64,000 bases of DNA from Paraburkholderia tagetis (GTDB taxonomy: Bacteria; Pseudomonadota; Gammaproteobacteria; Burkholderiales; Burkholderiaceae): positions 1 to 64,000 of the forward strand of contig NZ_JAKLJA010000020.1 in assembly GCF_022213065.1 (NCBI RefSeq), in the 5' to 3' direction. Within the stretch, counting starts at the first letter, position 1; each line of letters starts with the position of its first letter. The position numbers were made by a program, and so were the translations under genes. Positions 8,057 to 17,174 of this stretch are shown here, piece after piece. The notes beneath the pieces were generated by a model. It saw only the letters and a list, made by a program, of their open reading frames with translations, was not told the DNA's origin and searched no databases.

Positions 8057-9787
8057 CTACTGTGCGGAGGGCGCTTGCTTCGCCGCGTCCGGGACCAGCG
8101 TGATTTCGACGCGCCGGTTGCGCGCGCGTCCCTCCTGCGTGTCGTTGTCCGCGATCGGGCGCGTGTCGCCGTAGCCCTGAATCGCGAATTGCGTCGTGGA
8201 AAGACCGGAGGCGTCGACCAGCCAGTCGCGCACGGCGGCAGCACGTGCAACCGAAAGCCTGAGGTTGCTGGCCGGGTCGCCCACGTTGTCGGTGTGGCCG
8301 GCCACGAGGATCCGCTTGCCGGCGTGCGCCTTGATCATCTCGAGCGCACCGACCATTGCACGCGTCGAACCCGCCTTGAGTTGCGCCTTGCCGCTGTCGA
8401 ACAGCGACATGCTGTCGAGCGTGACCACGGCGGGTGGCGGAGCGGGCGGCGCATACGAAGCGATTGCATGGTTGAGCGGTACGATCAATTCCGCGCCGTG
8501 ATACATGCCGAACGACAGCCGCAACGGCACGCCCGTGCGCGCATATCGGTCGAGCTGATCGCGATCGGCGACGAGCGAGGCCAGCGCGTCACGTTTCGCT
8601 GCGTCGTGCTCGGACGGAATTGCGCGGAAGCGCGTGAGATCGGCGTCTATCTTGGTTAGCAATACTTCATTATTTTTAGCGGTGCCCCAGAACGCCACGG
8701 CGGCTGCGCAGGCGAGCAGCGCCAGCGCATGGCCGAGCGCGGCCATGCGCGGCGCAGTTTGCCGCTGGACCGGCATCGATTCGATCAGCGGTTGGGGCAG
8801 CGGCCAGGGCAGCGGCGACGCGGCGATGGGCGCTGGCGCCACCTTCGTGCGCAGTTCGACTTCGCGCTCCCACGGCGAGTCGGGCCCGCTCGCGGGGCCG
8901 CAGTCGATCCAGCCGGCACCGTGCAACGGCCATGGTGCGGCGGGCTGCTGACGATCGAGAAGCGTGCCCATCACCACGCGCTGCGTCCAGTCGACGATCA
9001 AGGCGATGCCAGCGGAACGGGCGGTTCGGGCCACAGCATCCCGAACGCGGGAGGTCTCCTGGACCGCACCTTCTGCGGCACGGACCGCCGACTCGAACGC
9101 GCTAGTGCCGTCCAGTAGCGTTGGCGATGCCACGCCATACCACTGTGGCGCATCGGTTACGTGATCGCGCGTGACGAGCGCGATCGGCCCACGGCCGGCC
9201 AGACGCTGATAGACGGCCACATAGCCTGGCAGGCGCGTGCCGAGCAGACGCGACGCGTCGGCCATGGCCTGCCTGACGAGGCGTAGCTTCTGCGCGAGCG
9301 CATCGGCGTTCGCGTGCAGCGCAGGCGCGACACTGAGCACGACGCCATCGGGAGCGCGGCCGTCGCGCCACTGTTTGACCGCAGCGGCCAGGCGCGGCAG
9401 CGCGTTCGGTTCATCGACGCGCAGCCAGATCGCGCCGTTGCCCACCCATGCGAGGCGCGCGGTGTCGTCGCGGTCGAAGAGCGCCGCGAGCCCGTCGCCG
9501 GTGAGCAGCACGAGCGGCATGCTGGTGTGCATGCCGTCCGGAATCGCCGAGATCACCGTGCCGAGCGCGGCGAGCACCTGGGCATTCTGCGCACTCGCAT
9601 GGGCAAGCTGCCGGGTTCGCCACGCGAGCATGGCGCATGCGGCGAGCGTACCGACGATCGTCAACGCCCAGGCCGCACCGCGTTCGAGCGGCAGCACGAG
9701 CCAGATCAGCGCGAGCGTGAGGGCGAACGCGAAGAGGACGAGCAGCCTGAGCGGATAGCCGCGCCCTTCATTGACGGCCGGGGTCAC
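8057..9787 (-). CDS. T6SS membrane protein with OmpA C-terminal domain and IcmF-like N-part
   Basis: About 576 aa. The GTG start at 9787 overlaps the tssL stop (GTGA). Two transmembrane segments lie near residues 12-32 and 39-56, and a third near 348-368. A C-terminal OmpA/MotB peptidoglycan-binding domain (about 455-566) contains GHTDN and the RNRRVEI signature. The part between the second and third membrane segments (DGVVLSVAPALHANADALA and LLGTRLPGYVAVYQ) resembles the domain following the first membrane segments of TssM/IcmF, without a Walker A motif. Position and domains suggest it anchors the TssJLM complex to peptidoglycan, as TagL does elsewhere. The OmpA part is sure; the IcmF likeness is my reading. 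Confidence 0.8.
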   Translation of the reverse strand: MTPAVNEGRGYPLRLLVLFAFALTLALIWLVLPLERGAAWALTIVGTLAACAMLAWRTRQLAHASAQNAQVLAALGTVISAIPDGMHTSMPLVLLTGDGLAALFDRDDTARLAWVGNGAIWLRVDEPNALPRLAAAVKQWRDGRAPDGVVLSVAPALHANADALAQKLRLVRQAMADASRLLGTRLPGYVAVYQRLAGRGPIALVTRDHVTDAPQWYGVASPTLLDGTSAFESAVRAAEGAVQETSRVRDAVARTARSAGIALIVDWTQRVVMGTLLDRQQPAAPWPLHGAGWIDCGPASGPDSPWEREVELRTKVAPAPIAASPLPWPLPQPLIESMPVQRQTAPRMAALGHALALLACAAAVAFWGTAKNNEVLLTKIDADLTRFRAIPSEHDAAKRDALASLVADRDQLDRYARTGVPLRLSFGMYHGAELIVPLNHAIASYAPPAPPPAVVTLDSMSLFDSGKAQLKAGSTRAMVGALEMIKAHAGKRILVAGHTDNVGDPASNLRLSVARAAAVRDWLVDASGLSTTQFAIQGYGDTRPIADNDTQEGRARNRRVEITLVPDAAKQAPSAQ

Positions 9788-10515
9788 GGCCGAGGCTTCC
9801 CGGACAGCAGTTGGGCAAGCTGCATATCGAGCGCGCCATGCCAGACGAGCCAGACAAGTATGGCGACGATGGCGAGAAGACCTGCGCTCGCCCACGGCGA
9901 AAGCCGGTGCAGCCAGTCGGGAGCCCGTCGCGCGGTGTGATCGGACGTAAACGGCTGGGCTGCGGCCGGGCGCAGCCTGGCGATCTTCGCGTGCAGTGCG
10001 CTCACGAGCGCATCGAGCTTCGCTTCGTCCTCGCGCGCGTAACGGCCGGTAAAACCCATGCCGAGCACCGCCGAGTAGCACTCGAGGAGATCGACGTGGG
10101 TGATGGGCTCGCGCAGACGCTGCTCGAGACGGTCGAATACGCGTTCGCCGGCGTCATGAATGCCGAAGTGCTCGACCTGAAGCGGATGGAGTTCCCAGGC
10201 AGAGCGCGTTTCGTCCTTGAAATAGCGCAGGGCGATTTCGTCGAGCAAACCGCACAGAGCCATTTCCGCGTCTTTGCAGACGTCGTCGGGATAGCGGCGA
10301 CGATGCAGCGCATCGGCGAAGTTGCGCACGAGTTCGCGGCACTGTTTCTGCATCTCGCCGATGGACTTCGGCTTGCCGCCGGGCGCAAGCGAAGTGACGT
10401 ACAAGGCCGCGTCGCGCAGCAGATCGCGCATGCCGGCACCCGATGGATGTGCTTCTTTCGCGGGAGCGCCCGGCAGCAGCGCGGGCTCCCGTCGGCTGAG
10501 AGTCAGGGAGATCAT
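9784..10515 (-). CDS. tssL: T6SS inner-membrane protein TssL (DotU/IcmH)
   Basis: 243 aa from the ATG at 10515, which overlaps the tssK stop (ATGA). The DotU cytoplasmic helical domain fills most of the protein (RDAALYVTSLAPGG, ALCGLLDEIALRYF, ECYSAVLGMGFTGRYA). One C-terminal membrane segment (ASAGLLAIVAILVWLVW) anchors it in the inner membrane. TssL binds TssM, and with TssJ they form the membrane complex; it also contacts TssK and TssE of the baseplate. There is no peptidoglycan-binding domain here; that function is on the next gene. Confidence 0.93.
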   Translation of the reverse strand: MISLTLSRREPALLPGAPAKEAHPSGAGMRDLLRDAALYVTSLAPGGKPKSIGEMQKQCRELVRNFADALHRRRYPDDVCKDAEMALCGLLDEIALRYFKDETRSAWELHPLQVEHFGIHDAGERVFDRLEQRLREPITHVDLLECYSAVLGMGFTGRYAREDEAKLDALVSALHAKIARLRPAAAQPFTSDHTARRAPDWLHRLSPWASAGLLAIVAILVWLVWHGALDMQLAQLLSGKPRP

Positions 10516-11879
10516 GAGCGCAACACCGCGTAGAGTTCGAGCGAGGCATCGGCCACCGACGCCGGAAGATAGACCTGGCACGCACGCGCCGCGAGCATGC
10601 GTGCGTGCGCCGCACTGCTCGCATCGAGCGCGAAATACTGATTGTCGAGACGCACGGGAATCGCGGCCGGCACGCGCTGAACGGCCTTGAGCGCAATGCC
10701 CGGCAGTGCGGCATTGACGATATGCTCGACATCCTCGGGCGCGCCGATCTTGCACAGACGCGGCACCTGCTCGACGAGATCGAAAGCGGTGGACGACGCA
10801 TTGACGGAGAGATACCAGTCGACCGGACCCGAGACGAGACGCTCGTCATGGAACTGGCCTGTCCAGGTAGTGGGCGTCTTGCGTGCGAGGCCGATCGAGA
10901 TCACGCGCGAGGGAATGATCGCGTCCAGCAACTTGCGGATCATCGCTTCGAGCTTCGCGAACACTTCGTCCGCGCACGCGTGATCGTAGGCCGGGATATC
11001 CGCGAGATTCGACTGGGTCGAAAACGTCATGAGCGCGCTGACGAGCCGCGCGAGCGTCAAATAGAACTGCTCGGGTGGCCGTGCCGGATTGGCCGCGAAG
11101 TGCCGCAACTCGGGCCACGCACCGTGAATGCAATGCAGGAGCCAGAAGAGCTGCACGTCCGCCACGCCGTATTCGGCGACCTGTCCGACGCGCTCGCCAC
11201 GACGCGCACCGAGTGCCGCGCTCTTCGCCTGCAGGATGTCGCCCAGACGATTGATGCGCTCGATGTGCAGCGGATGGCTGCCGAGCGTGAGGCACGGCGG
11301 CACGAAGCGATGATCGACCTTGAAGTGGCCGTTTGTCGTGCGCGTGAGCCGCGCGATCGCGCAGGTGATGTCGTCCGCTTGCGGTTCGAAGTCGAAGAGC
11401 AGCCGCACGGCGAGGCGCTCGGCTGCGATCTCGGTCTCCGTGCTGCCGTTCAGATCGTTGACTTTGATGAACTCGCGATACGCCCGGCGAGGGCGCGCCA
11501 GCGCCGTCTCGTCCATGCGGCAGTTGTTGCCATTGGCGTCCGGCAGCGCGAGAGCCGCGAAAATGCCGACGCTCTGCACATCCGCCGGCAAGCCGCGCGT
11601 GAGATCGCGGGCCGGCGGCAAAGCGTCGGCCATGGTCGTATCGAAGGGCGTGCCGTCGGCAAAGCGCAGCTTGAGCGCAGTGAGCTTCAGGCGACCGGAT
11701 TCCAGCGCTTCCTCGTCGATGGCGACATCGAGTGTGCCCCACGCGCAGGCAAGCGTGGCGCTCGCGAGCTGTTGCATCGCGAACCCCATGTATCGATCCT
11801 GCTGCTGAAAGTGCTGCTGGGCGAGGATGAGCCCCTCGTGCCACAACGGTTTATGGATACGCATACGCGTGGTTGTCAT
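10512..11879 (-). CDS. tssK: T6SS baseplate protein TssK
   Basis: 455 aa, first gene of the leftward operon. The N-terminus MRIHKPLWHEGLILAQQHF, a few residues after the chosen ATG at 11879, is the conserved TssK shoulder sequence. An alternative ATG lies at 11864. TssK trimers link the baseplate wedges to TssL and TssM. Neither start has a clear Shine-Dalgarno. The stop overlaps the tssL start. It is read away from the AT-rich divergent promoter region. Confidence 0.92.
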   Translation of the reverse strand: MTTTRMRIHKPLWHEGLILAQQHFQQQDRYMGFAMQQLASATLACAWGTLDVAIDEEALESGRLKLTALKLRFADGTPFDTTMADALPPARDLTRGLPADVQSVGIFAALALPDANGNNCRMDETALARPRRAYREFIKVNDLNGSTETEIAAERLAVRLLFDFEPQADDITCAIARLTRTTNGHFKVDHRFVPPCLTLGSHPLHIERINRLGDILQAKSAALGARRGERVGQVAEYGVADVQLFWLLHCIHGAWPELRHFAANPARPPEQFYLTLARLVSALMTFSTQSNLADIPAYDHACADEVFAKLEAMIRKLLDAIIPSRVISIGLARKTPTTWTGQFHDERLVSGPVDWYLSVNASSTAFDLVEQVPRLCKIGAPEDVEHIVNAALPGIALKAVQRVPAAIPVRLDNQYFALDASSAAHARMLAARACQVYLPASVADASLELYAVLRS

Positions 11880-12420
11880 CGCTATTGTTCGATTTATGAA
11901 GGCGAGATTTCGCTTTCCCCGTAATCGCAATCGCTGTGAGGCGTGATTGCAATGCGCGCAATCATGCCATTGCATAGCGATTGAGGCGATGAAATGCGCG
12001 TATTTTTGAGATCGTGAATCCTGCCGAATTAGAATGACGGCTCTAAAATACGGCCGTTTATCATGATATTTGTCAAACAAAAATGCCGATAATTGGCGCG
12101 ATCGTTGCTTTGTTAACTGTGAAATCTGCGTATCTCTAATTGCAATTTGGAGATGCGAGAACAAGTTTTATCCTAAATGCTCTATGCATTACGAATAAAT
12201 GCTATTGGACTTTTCTCGCATCAAGGGAGTGGCATCTTTGACGGGATTGAATTAAGGCCGTTAAATAGCAGGCGCATAAAACGCCGCTAGAACAACGACC
12301 GCTATACGGGGTGCCGGAAGCCTGTTTCCGAAGCTGGCTCATGCTGGCTGGAGAAGCCGCGCCATCCGTCGTAACGGACGGGTTTCTGCGGAACTCTTTC
12401 CTACCCTGTATGGAGTCCTG
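11880..12420. promoter_or_regulatory. divergent T6SS control region
   Basis: About 540 bases without a credible gene between the divergent tssK and tssB. It is much AT-richer than the flanking genes. It holds a sigma-54-like promoter (12093-12110) pointing to tssB. I found no matching -24/-12 element toward tssK. Short open frames on the minus strand here have no coding character. Confidence 0.6.
12093..12110 (+). promoter_or_regulatory. sigma-54 (-24/-12) type promoter toward tssB
   Basis: TTGGCGCGATCGTTGCTT agrees with the consensus TTGGCACG-N4-TTGCTT at all but one position. The invariant GG and GC are present with the required 10 bases between them. Transcription would start near 12120, giving a leader of about 300 bases before tssB. 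Confidence 0.6.
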
Positions 12421-12933
12421 ATGGATAGCTTCCAGCGAGAAATTCCGAAGTCCAGAGTTTCTATCACGCTTGACCTGCACACCGGAGGTGCGCAAAAGAA
12501 GGTCGAGTTGCCGCTCAAACTGCTTGTCGCCGGTGATTTCAGCGCCGGCCGCGAACAGGCGCCCCTTGCGGCGCGAAAGAAGGTCAACATCGACAAGAAC
12601 AATTTCGATGCGGTGCTAGCCGACTATGCACCGGACCTCAAGTTCTCCGCGGACAACACCCTGGCCGCCGATGGCACCGAGTTGCCGATCTATCTCTCGT
12701 TTCGCTCGATGAAGGACTTCGAGCCCGAGCACGTGGCGCGCCAGATTCCCGAACTGCGTGCGCTGCTTGCCATGCGCAACCTGCTGCGCGACCTCAAATC
12801 GAATCTGCTCGACAACGCCACCTTCCGCCGCGAGTTCGAAAAAATCCTCAGAGACAAGGGGCTATCCGAGAAGCTGCGCGGCGAACTCGCGCAAATCGCC
12901 ACGGCGGCGACGCAAAAGGAAGGTCATGCCTGA
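12421..12933 (+). CDS. tssB: T6SS sheath protein TssB (VipA)
   Basis: 170 aa. It opens MDSFQREIPKSRVSITLDL, then PLKLLVAGDFS, both TssB hallmarks, and ends in a helical part (ARQIPELRALLAMRNLLRDL) that packs against TssC. TssB/TssC heterodimers form the contractile sheath around Hcp. It is the first gene of the rightward operon, with tssC 73 bases downstream. Confidence 0.94.
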   Translation: MDSFQREIPKSRVSITLDLHTGGAQKKVELPLKLLVAGDFSAGREQAPLAARKKVNIDKNNFDAVLADYAPDLKFSADNTLAADGTELPIYLSFRSMKDFEPEHVARQIPELRALLAMRNLLRDLKSNLLDNATFRREFEKILRDKGLSEKLRGELAQIATAATQKEGHA

Positions 12934-13006
12934 GCGAGGCAAGGCCAAGATGGCCTTTACCGCGTTTCAGAGTCAGGTAGCCCCACGCAAGCAGACAGGA
13001 AACGAC

Positions 13007-14554
13007 ATGAAGCAGAACGAATCCCATCAAGGCGCGACGGAAACGGTCGTGCTCGACGCACCACAGGGTGCCGGAGACAGCGTCTACGCGGCACTGTGCA
13101 GCAAGATCAACTTGAAACCCGTGGCCGAAGCGCGTCCGCTCGAGGCCTTTCGCGACAGCGACATGCTCTCGGAAGCCTCGGCCGACGAGCGCATTGCGCG
13201 CGGCATGGGCGCCTTCCTCGAACTGATCGCGAAATCGAGCCAGCCCGTCGATCGCCTCGACAAATCGCTGCTCGATTTCCATATCGGCCAGATCGACCGC
13301 CAGATCAGCCGGCAGTTAGACGCCGTCATGCACAGCCCGCAATTTCAGGCGCTCGAAGGGCGTTGGCGCGGCCTCAAGCTGCTCGTTTCGCGCACGGATT
13401 TCCGCAAGAACGCTCGGGTCGAAGTGCTCGACAGCTCCAAGGACGCCTTGCAGCGCGACTTCGAAGACACGCCCGAAGTCATCCAGAGCGGCTTGTATCG
13501 CCAAACGTATATCGAGGAATACGACACACCGGGCGGCCAGCCGATCAGCGCGTTGATCAGCGATTACGAGTTCGAAAATTCGCCGATGGATATCGCCCTG
13601 CTGCGCAATATTTCGAAGGTGGCCGCGGCGGCGCACATGCCTTTCATCGGCTCCGTGGGCGCGGCGTTCTTCGGCAAGAAGTCGATGGAGGAAGTGGCCG
13701 CCATCCAGGACATCGGCAACTATTTCGACCGCGCCGAGTACATCAAGTGGAAAAGCTTCCGCGATACCGACGACGCACGCTACGTGGGCCTGACCATGCC
13801 GCGCGTGCTCGGACGCCTGCCTTACGGCAAGGACACCGCGCCCGTGCGCGCGTTCAACTACGAGGAAGCGGTGCGCGGCCCGGACCACGACAAGTACCTG
13901 TGGGTCAACGCATCGTTTGCGTTCGCAACCAATATGGTGCGCAGCTTCGTGAACAACGGCTGGTGCGTGCAGATTCGTGGCCCGCAAGCTGGCGGCAAGG
14001 TCGAGAACCTGCCGGTGCACCTCTACGATCTGGGCACGGGCGTGCAGCCGAAGATCCCCACCGAGGTGCTGATTCCCGAGACCCGCGAATTCGAGTTCGC
14101 GAATCTGGGCTTTATCCCGTTGTCGTTCTACAAGAATCACGACTTCGCGTGTTTCTTCTCGGCAAACTCGGCACAAAAGCCCGCGCTATACGAGACCAAG
14201 GAAGCGACGGCCAACAGCCGCATTAACGCGCGCCTCCCGTATATCTTCCTGCTCTCGCGCATCGCGCATTATCTGAAACTGATTCAGCGCGAGAACATTG
14301 GCACGACGAAGGATCGCCGGCTGCTGGAACTCGAGCTGAACAACTGGATCAAGGGCCTCGTGACCGAGATGACCGACCCCGCCGACGAACTTCAGGCCTC
14401 GCACCCGTTGCGCGAAGCGAAAGTGACGGTCGAGGACATCGAAGACAACCCCGGGTTCTTCCGTATCAAGCTCTTCATCATCCCGCACTTCCAGGTCGAG
14501 GGTATGGACATCGGGCTGTCGCTCGTTTCGCAGATGCCGAAAGCAAAGAGCTGA
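13007..14554 (+). CDS. tssC: T6SS sheath protein TssC (VipB)
   Basis: 515 aa from the ATG at 13007, which has AGGA 6-7 bases upstream. The open frame continues upstream into tssB, but that part has no homology. Conserved TssC blocks are present: LEGRWRGLKLLVSRT, GAAFFGKKSMEEVAAI, MPRVLGRLPYGKDT and the C-terminal ITPHF-like segment (KLFIIPHFQVEGMD). It is the large sheath subunit and partner of TssB; the C-terminal region is what TssH later extracts. Confidence 0.95.
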   Translation: MKQNESHQGATETVVLDAPQGAGDSVYAALCSKINLKPVAEARPLEAFRDSDMLSEASADERIARGMGAFLELIAKSSQPVDRLDKSLLDFHIGQIDRQISRQLDAVMHSPQFQALEGRWRGLKLLVSRTDFRKNARVEVLDSSKDALQRDFEDTPEVIQSGLYRQTYIEEYDTPGGQPISALISDYEFENSPMDIALLRNISKVAAAAHMPFIGSVGAAFFGKKSMEEVAAIQDIGNYFDRAEYIKWKSFRDTDDARYVGLTMPRVLGRLPYGKDTAPVRAFNYEEAVRGPDHDKYLWVNASFAFATNMVRSFVNNGWCVQIRGPQAGGKVENLPVHLYDLGTGVQPKIPTEVLIPETREFEFANLGFIPLSFYKNHDFACFFSANSAQKPALYETKEATANSRINARLPYIFLLSRIAHYLKLIQRENIGTTKDRRLLELELNNWIKGLVTEMTDPADELQASHPLREAKVTVEDIEDNPGFFRIKLFIIPHFQVEGMDIGLSLVSQMPKAKS

Positions 14555-14637
14555 TTCGACGTTTCCTGTATGAGCCGCCGGGGCGCCCATGGTTGCTCCG
14601 GCGGTGTTGTTGTCGCTGTGTTTCCGGGAGGAATTCC

Positions 14638-17115
14638 ATGTCGATGGTCATGCCGTTGCAGGCTTATGAATTGAAGCTGGCGCCGCATCCGGCGCCGTTC
14701 TCGATCCTCAAATTCGCTGGCGTCGATCGGCTTAGCCAGTTGTACAGATACGAGATTGAATTCACCAGCCCGATGGCGGGTATTCCAATGGAGCAGGTTC
14801 TTGGACGCCCGGCCAGATTCGTGATTGACCCCATCGACCCGAGCATCGGCTACCTGCGCAAAATGTTCGGGGATAACGCGGAGCAATTCAGCAAGAAGCC
14901 ACCCGCGCAAACGGTGCACGGCATCATCACGAAGTTCGACGAATTCGAAACGTCCGCCGACGAAACGCGATACCGCGTCACGCTCGAACCGAAAATGGCC
15001 GATCTTCACCGGGGTGTGACGAGCCGCCTGTTTCAGAAGCAGTCGGTTGAGGAGATCATCACCGACACGCTTCGGCACTATGGTTACCGGGCTGGTGTCG
15101 ACTTTGTGTTCAAGATGCGGCATAAATACAAGCGACACGAATACATTACCCAATATCACGAAACGACTTTCGCGTTCATCCAGCGCATCTGTGCAGAAGA
15201 GGGCATCTGGTTTCGCTGGGAACAGAAGAAGGATTACGCGGTGGTCGTGTTCGGCGACGACGTGGATGCGTATGGGCGCAAACAGCGCACGGTGCCGTAT
15301 CGCCGCGACTCGGGACTCGAAAGCGTTGGTGCAGAATCGATCAAATCGCTCAGGCGACGAACCCGGCGGGTGCCGGAGGCGGTGCGTCTGCACGACTATA
15401 ACCATCGGCAGGCCGATGTGTCGCTGCTGGTCGAAGAGAACGCAGCGCGTGGGGACAAAACCACTGACGCAGTTGACTATCACTGGGGCGAGCATTACGA
15501 GACGCTCGAGGAAGGCAAGCGCATTGCCCGGTTGCGACACGAGGCGTATCTGGCAGACCAGATCAGCTTCGTTGGGACCGGCAATCCGTTCTGGCTGGAA
15601 GCCGGTGAGGTCATGCGGGTCGAACCTGCCCAAGTCGATGCGAAACACGGGATCTTTGTTACGTCCGTGCGCTCGCACGGTGCGCGCAATAAATCGTATC
15701 GGGTGACGTTCGAGGGGATTCCTTCTGACCGCGTATGGCGCACTTCGATGGCGTCGATTCATCGGCCCGTGATCGATGGCATTCTGCCGGCGCGTATTAC
15801 GTCACCAGGCAATTACAAATATGCGTACCTGACCGAGCAGGGCTGGTATGTCATCAAGCTGCCGTTCGACCTCGATGAATGGAGTCCGGGCGGTACCAGC
15901 CGGCCCGTGCGGTTTGCCAAGCCGTATAGCGGGAACGACTATGGGCATCACTTTCCGTTGATCGATTCGGCGGAGGTGGCGCTTGATTTTACTGCCGGGG
16001 ATCCGAATAGGCCCGTCATCATCGGTGCGATGCATGACAGCTTGCATCCGGATCTTGTCAATAACCTCAATAACACACGCAATCTCATTCGCACAGCCGC
16101 GCAGAATGAGATGCGGATGGAGGATAAGGAGGGTATCGAGCATATCCATTTCACGACGCCGTTTCAGACCAGTGAGCTCAATTTGGGGCATATGGTTGAC
16201 TCCGGGCGCAAGGAACGGGGGCAAGGCGCGGAGTTGCGCTCGGATGGGCATGTGGCGGTGCGGGGGGCGAAGGGGGTGCTGGTTTCGGCGGAGGCTCAAC
16301 CTGCCGCGAACGGGCAGCAGCTCAACATGCAGGGCGCTGTAGGCTTGCTTGAGCAGGCCATGCAGCAGATGGAGGCCCTCTCTGAAGCCGCTGCGTCGGC
16401 GCAGGCGATCGCGGCGGATTATCAACGTCAGCGAGAGCTTCTCGACGGAACGTTGAAGGATCTTAAAAAGGCGGGAATTCTGCTTAGCGCGCCTGATGGG
16501 ATGGGCCTTGCGTCGGGCGACAGCCTGCAACTCAGCGCGCAGAGCAATCTGATAGCGACGGCTGGGGGTAACGCAGATATCGGTGTCCTCAAGCGCTTTG
16601 CGGTTGCAGCGGGCGAACTAATTTCGCTTTTTGCACAGAAGCTCGGATTGAAGATCATTGCCGCGAAAGGAAAGGTTGAGATTCAGGCGCAGAGCGACGA
16701 TATGAACTTGCTTTCCGCTAAAGATATGCGAATCACCAGTGCTAATGGCCGCGTCACCATTGAGGCAAAAGAAGAACTTCTCCTCAAATGTGGTGGATCG
16801 TATGTCCGGATCTCATCAACTGGTATCGAAGACGGCACACGTGGTAACCGCACGATCAAGTCAGCCGCATTTAGTCGGCAGGGACCGAGTTCGCTCGCGG
16901 AGACGGTTAACAACTGGACGCGTGCACCATTTGATGAGGAGTTTACGCTGAAGTGGATTTGCAGCAACGAACCCGTCAAAAATCAGAAATTCTCGATAAT
17001 TCGGGACGATGGAAGTGTTATTCAAGGAAGCACAGATTCGGCAGGAAAAACGAGCTTGCAGCGCGCGTTGTTTGTTGAAAACGTACGCCTTCGGATCGAC
17101 GGTGAATTAGCATGA
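14638..17115 (+). CDS. vgrG: T6SS spike protein VgrG with C-terminal adaptor-like extension
   Basis: 825 aa from the ATG at 14638 (GGGAGGA 6 bases upstream). The N-terminal gp27-like part starts MSMVMPLQAYELKLAP, followed by the gp5/OB region (GHHFPLIDSAEVALDFTAGD) and a DUF2345 beta-helix needle (KVEIQAQSDDMNLLSAKDM). After the needle, about 90 extra residues (EEFTLKWICSNEPV to GSVIQGSTDSAGKTSLQ) have the look of a transthyretin/carboxypeptidase-regulatory-like domain. Such tails recruit Tle lipases in other systems, and a lipase gene follows 59 bases downstream. From about 16.4 kb onward the sequence becomes AT-richer, suggesting the 3' part was exchanged with the effector. Confidence 0.93.
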   Translation: MSMVMPLQAYELKLAPHPAPFSILKFAGVDRLSQLYRYEIEFTSPMAGIPMEQVLGRPARFVIDPIDPSIGYLRKMFGDNAEQFSKKPPAQTVHGIITKFDEFETSADETRYRVTLEPKMADLHRGVTSRLFQKQSVEEIITDTLRHYGYRAGVDFVFKMRHKYKRHEYITQYHETTFAFIQRICAEEGIWFRWEQKKDYAVVVFGDDVDAYGRKQRTVPYRRDSGLESVGAESIKSLRRRTRRVPEAVRLHDYNHRQADVSLLVEENAARGDKTTDAVDYHWGEHYETLEEGKRIARLRHEAYLADQISFVGTGNPFWLEAGEVMRVEPAQVDAKHGIFVTSVRSHGARNKSYRVTFEGIPSDRVWRTSMASIHRPVIDGILPARITSPGNYKYAYLTEQGWYVIKLPFDLDEWSPGGTSRPVRFAKPYSGNDYGHHFPLIDSAEVALDFTAGDPNRPVIIGAMHDSLHPDLVNNLNNTRNLIRTAAQNEMRMEDKEGIEHIHFTTPFQTSELNLGHMVDSGRKERGQGAELRSDGHVAVRGAKGVLVSAEAQPAANGQQLNMQGAVGLLEQAMQQMEALSEAAASAQAIAADYQRQRELLDGTLKDLKKAGILLSAPDGMGLASGDSLQLSAQSNLIATAGGNADIGVLKRFAVAAGELISLFAQKLGLKIIAAKGKVEIQAQSDDMNLLSAKDMRITSANGRVTIEAKEELLLKCGGSYVRISSTGIEDGTRGNRTIKSAAFSRQGPSSLAETVNNWTRAPFDEEFTLKWICSNEPVKNQKFSIIRDDGSVIQGSTDSAGKTSLQRALFVENVRLRIDGELA

Positions 17116-17174
17116 ACCCAATGGGTTTCGGCTTGATACAAGCCAGCCATGGTTATTAAAGGGACTCCCAGAAT

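Noticed and set aside
12202..12602. Short minus-strand frames in the T6SS control region
   Set aside because: No ribosome site, no recognisable character, and partly antisense to tssB.
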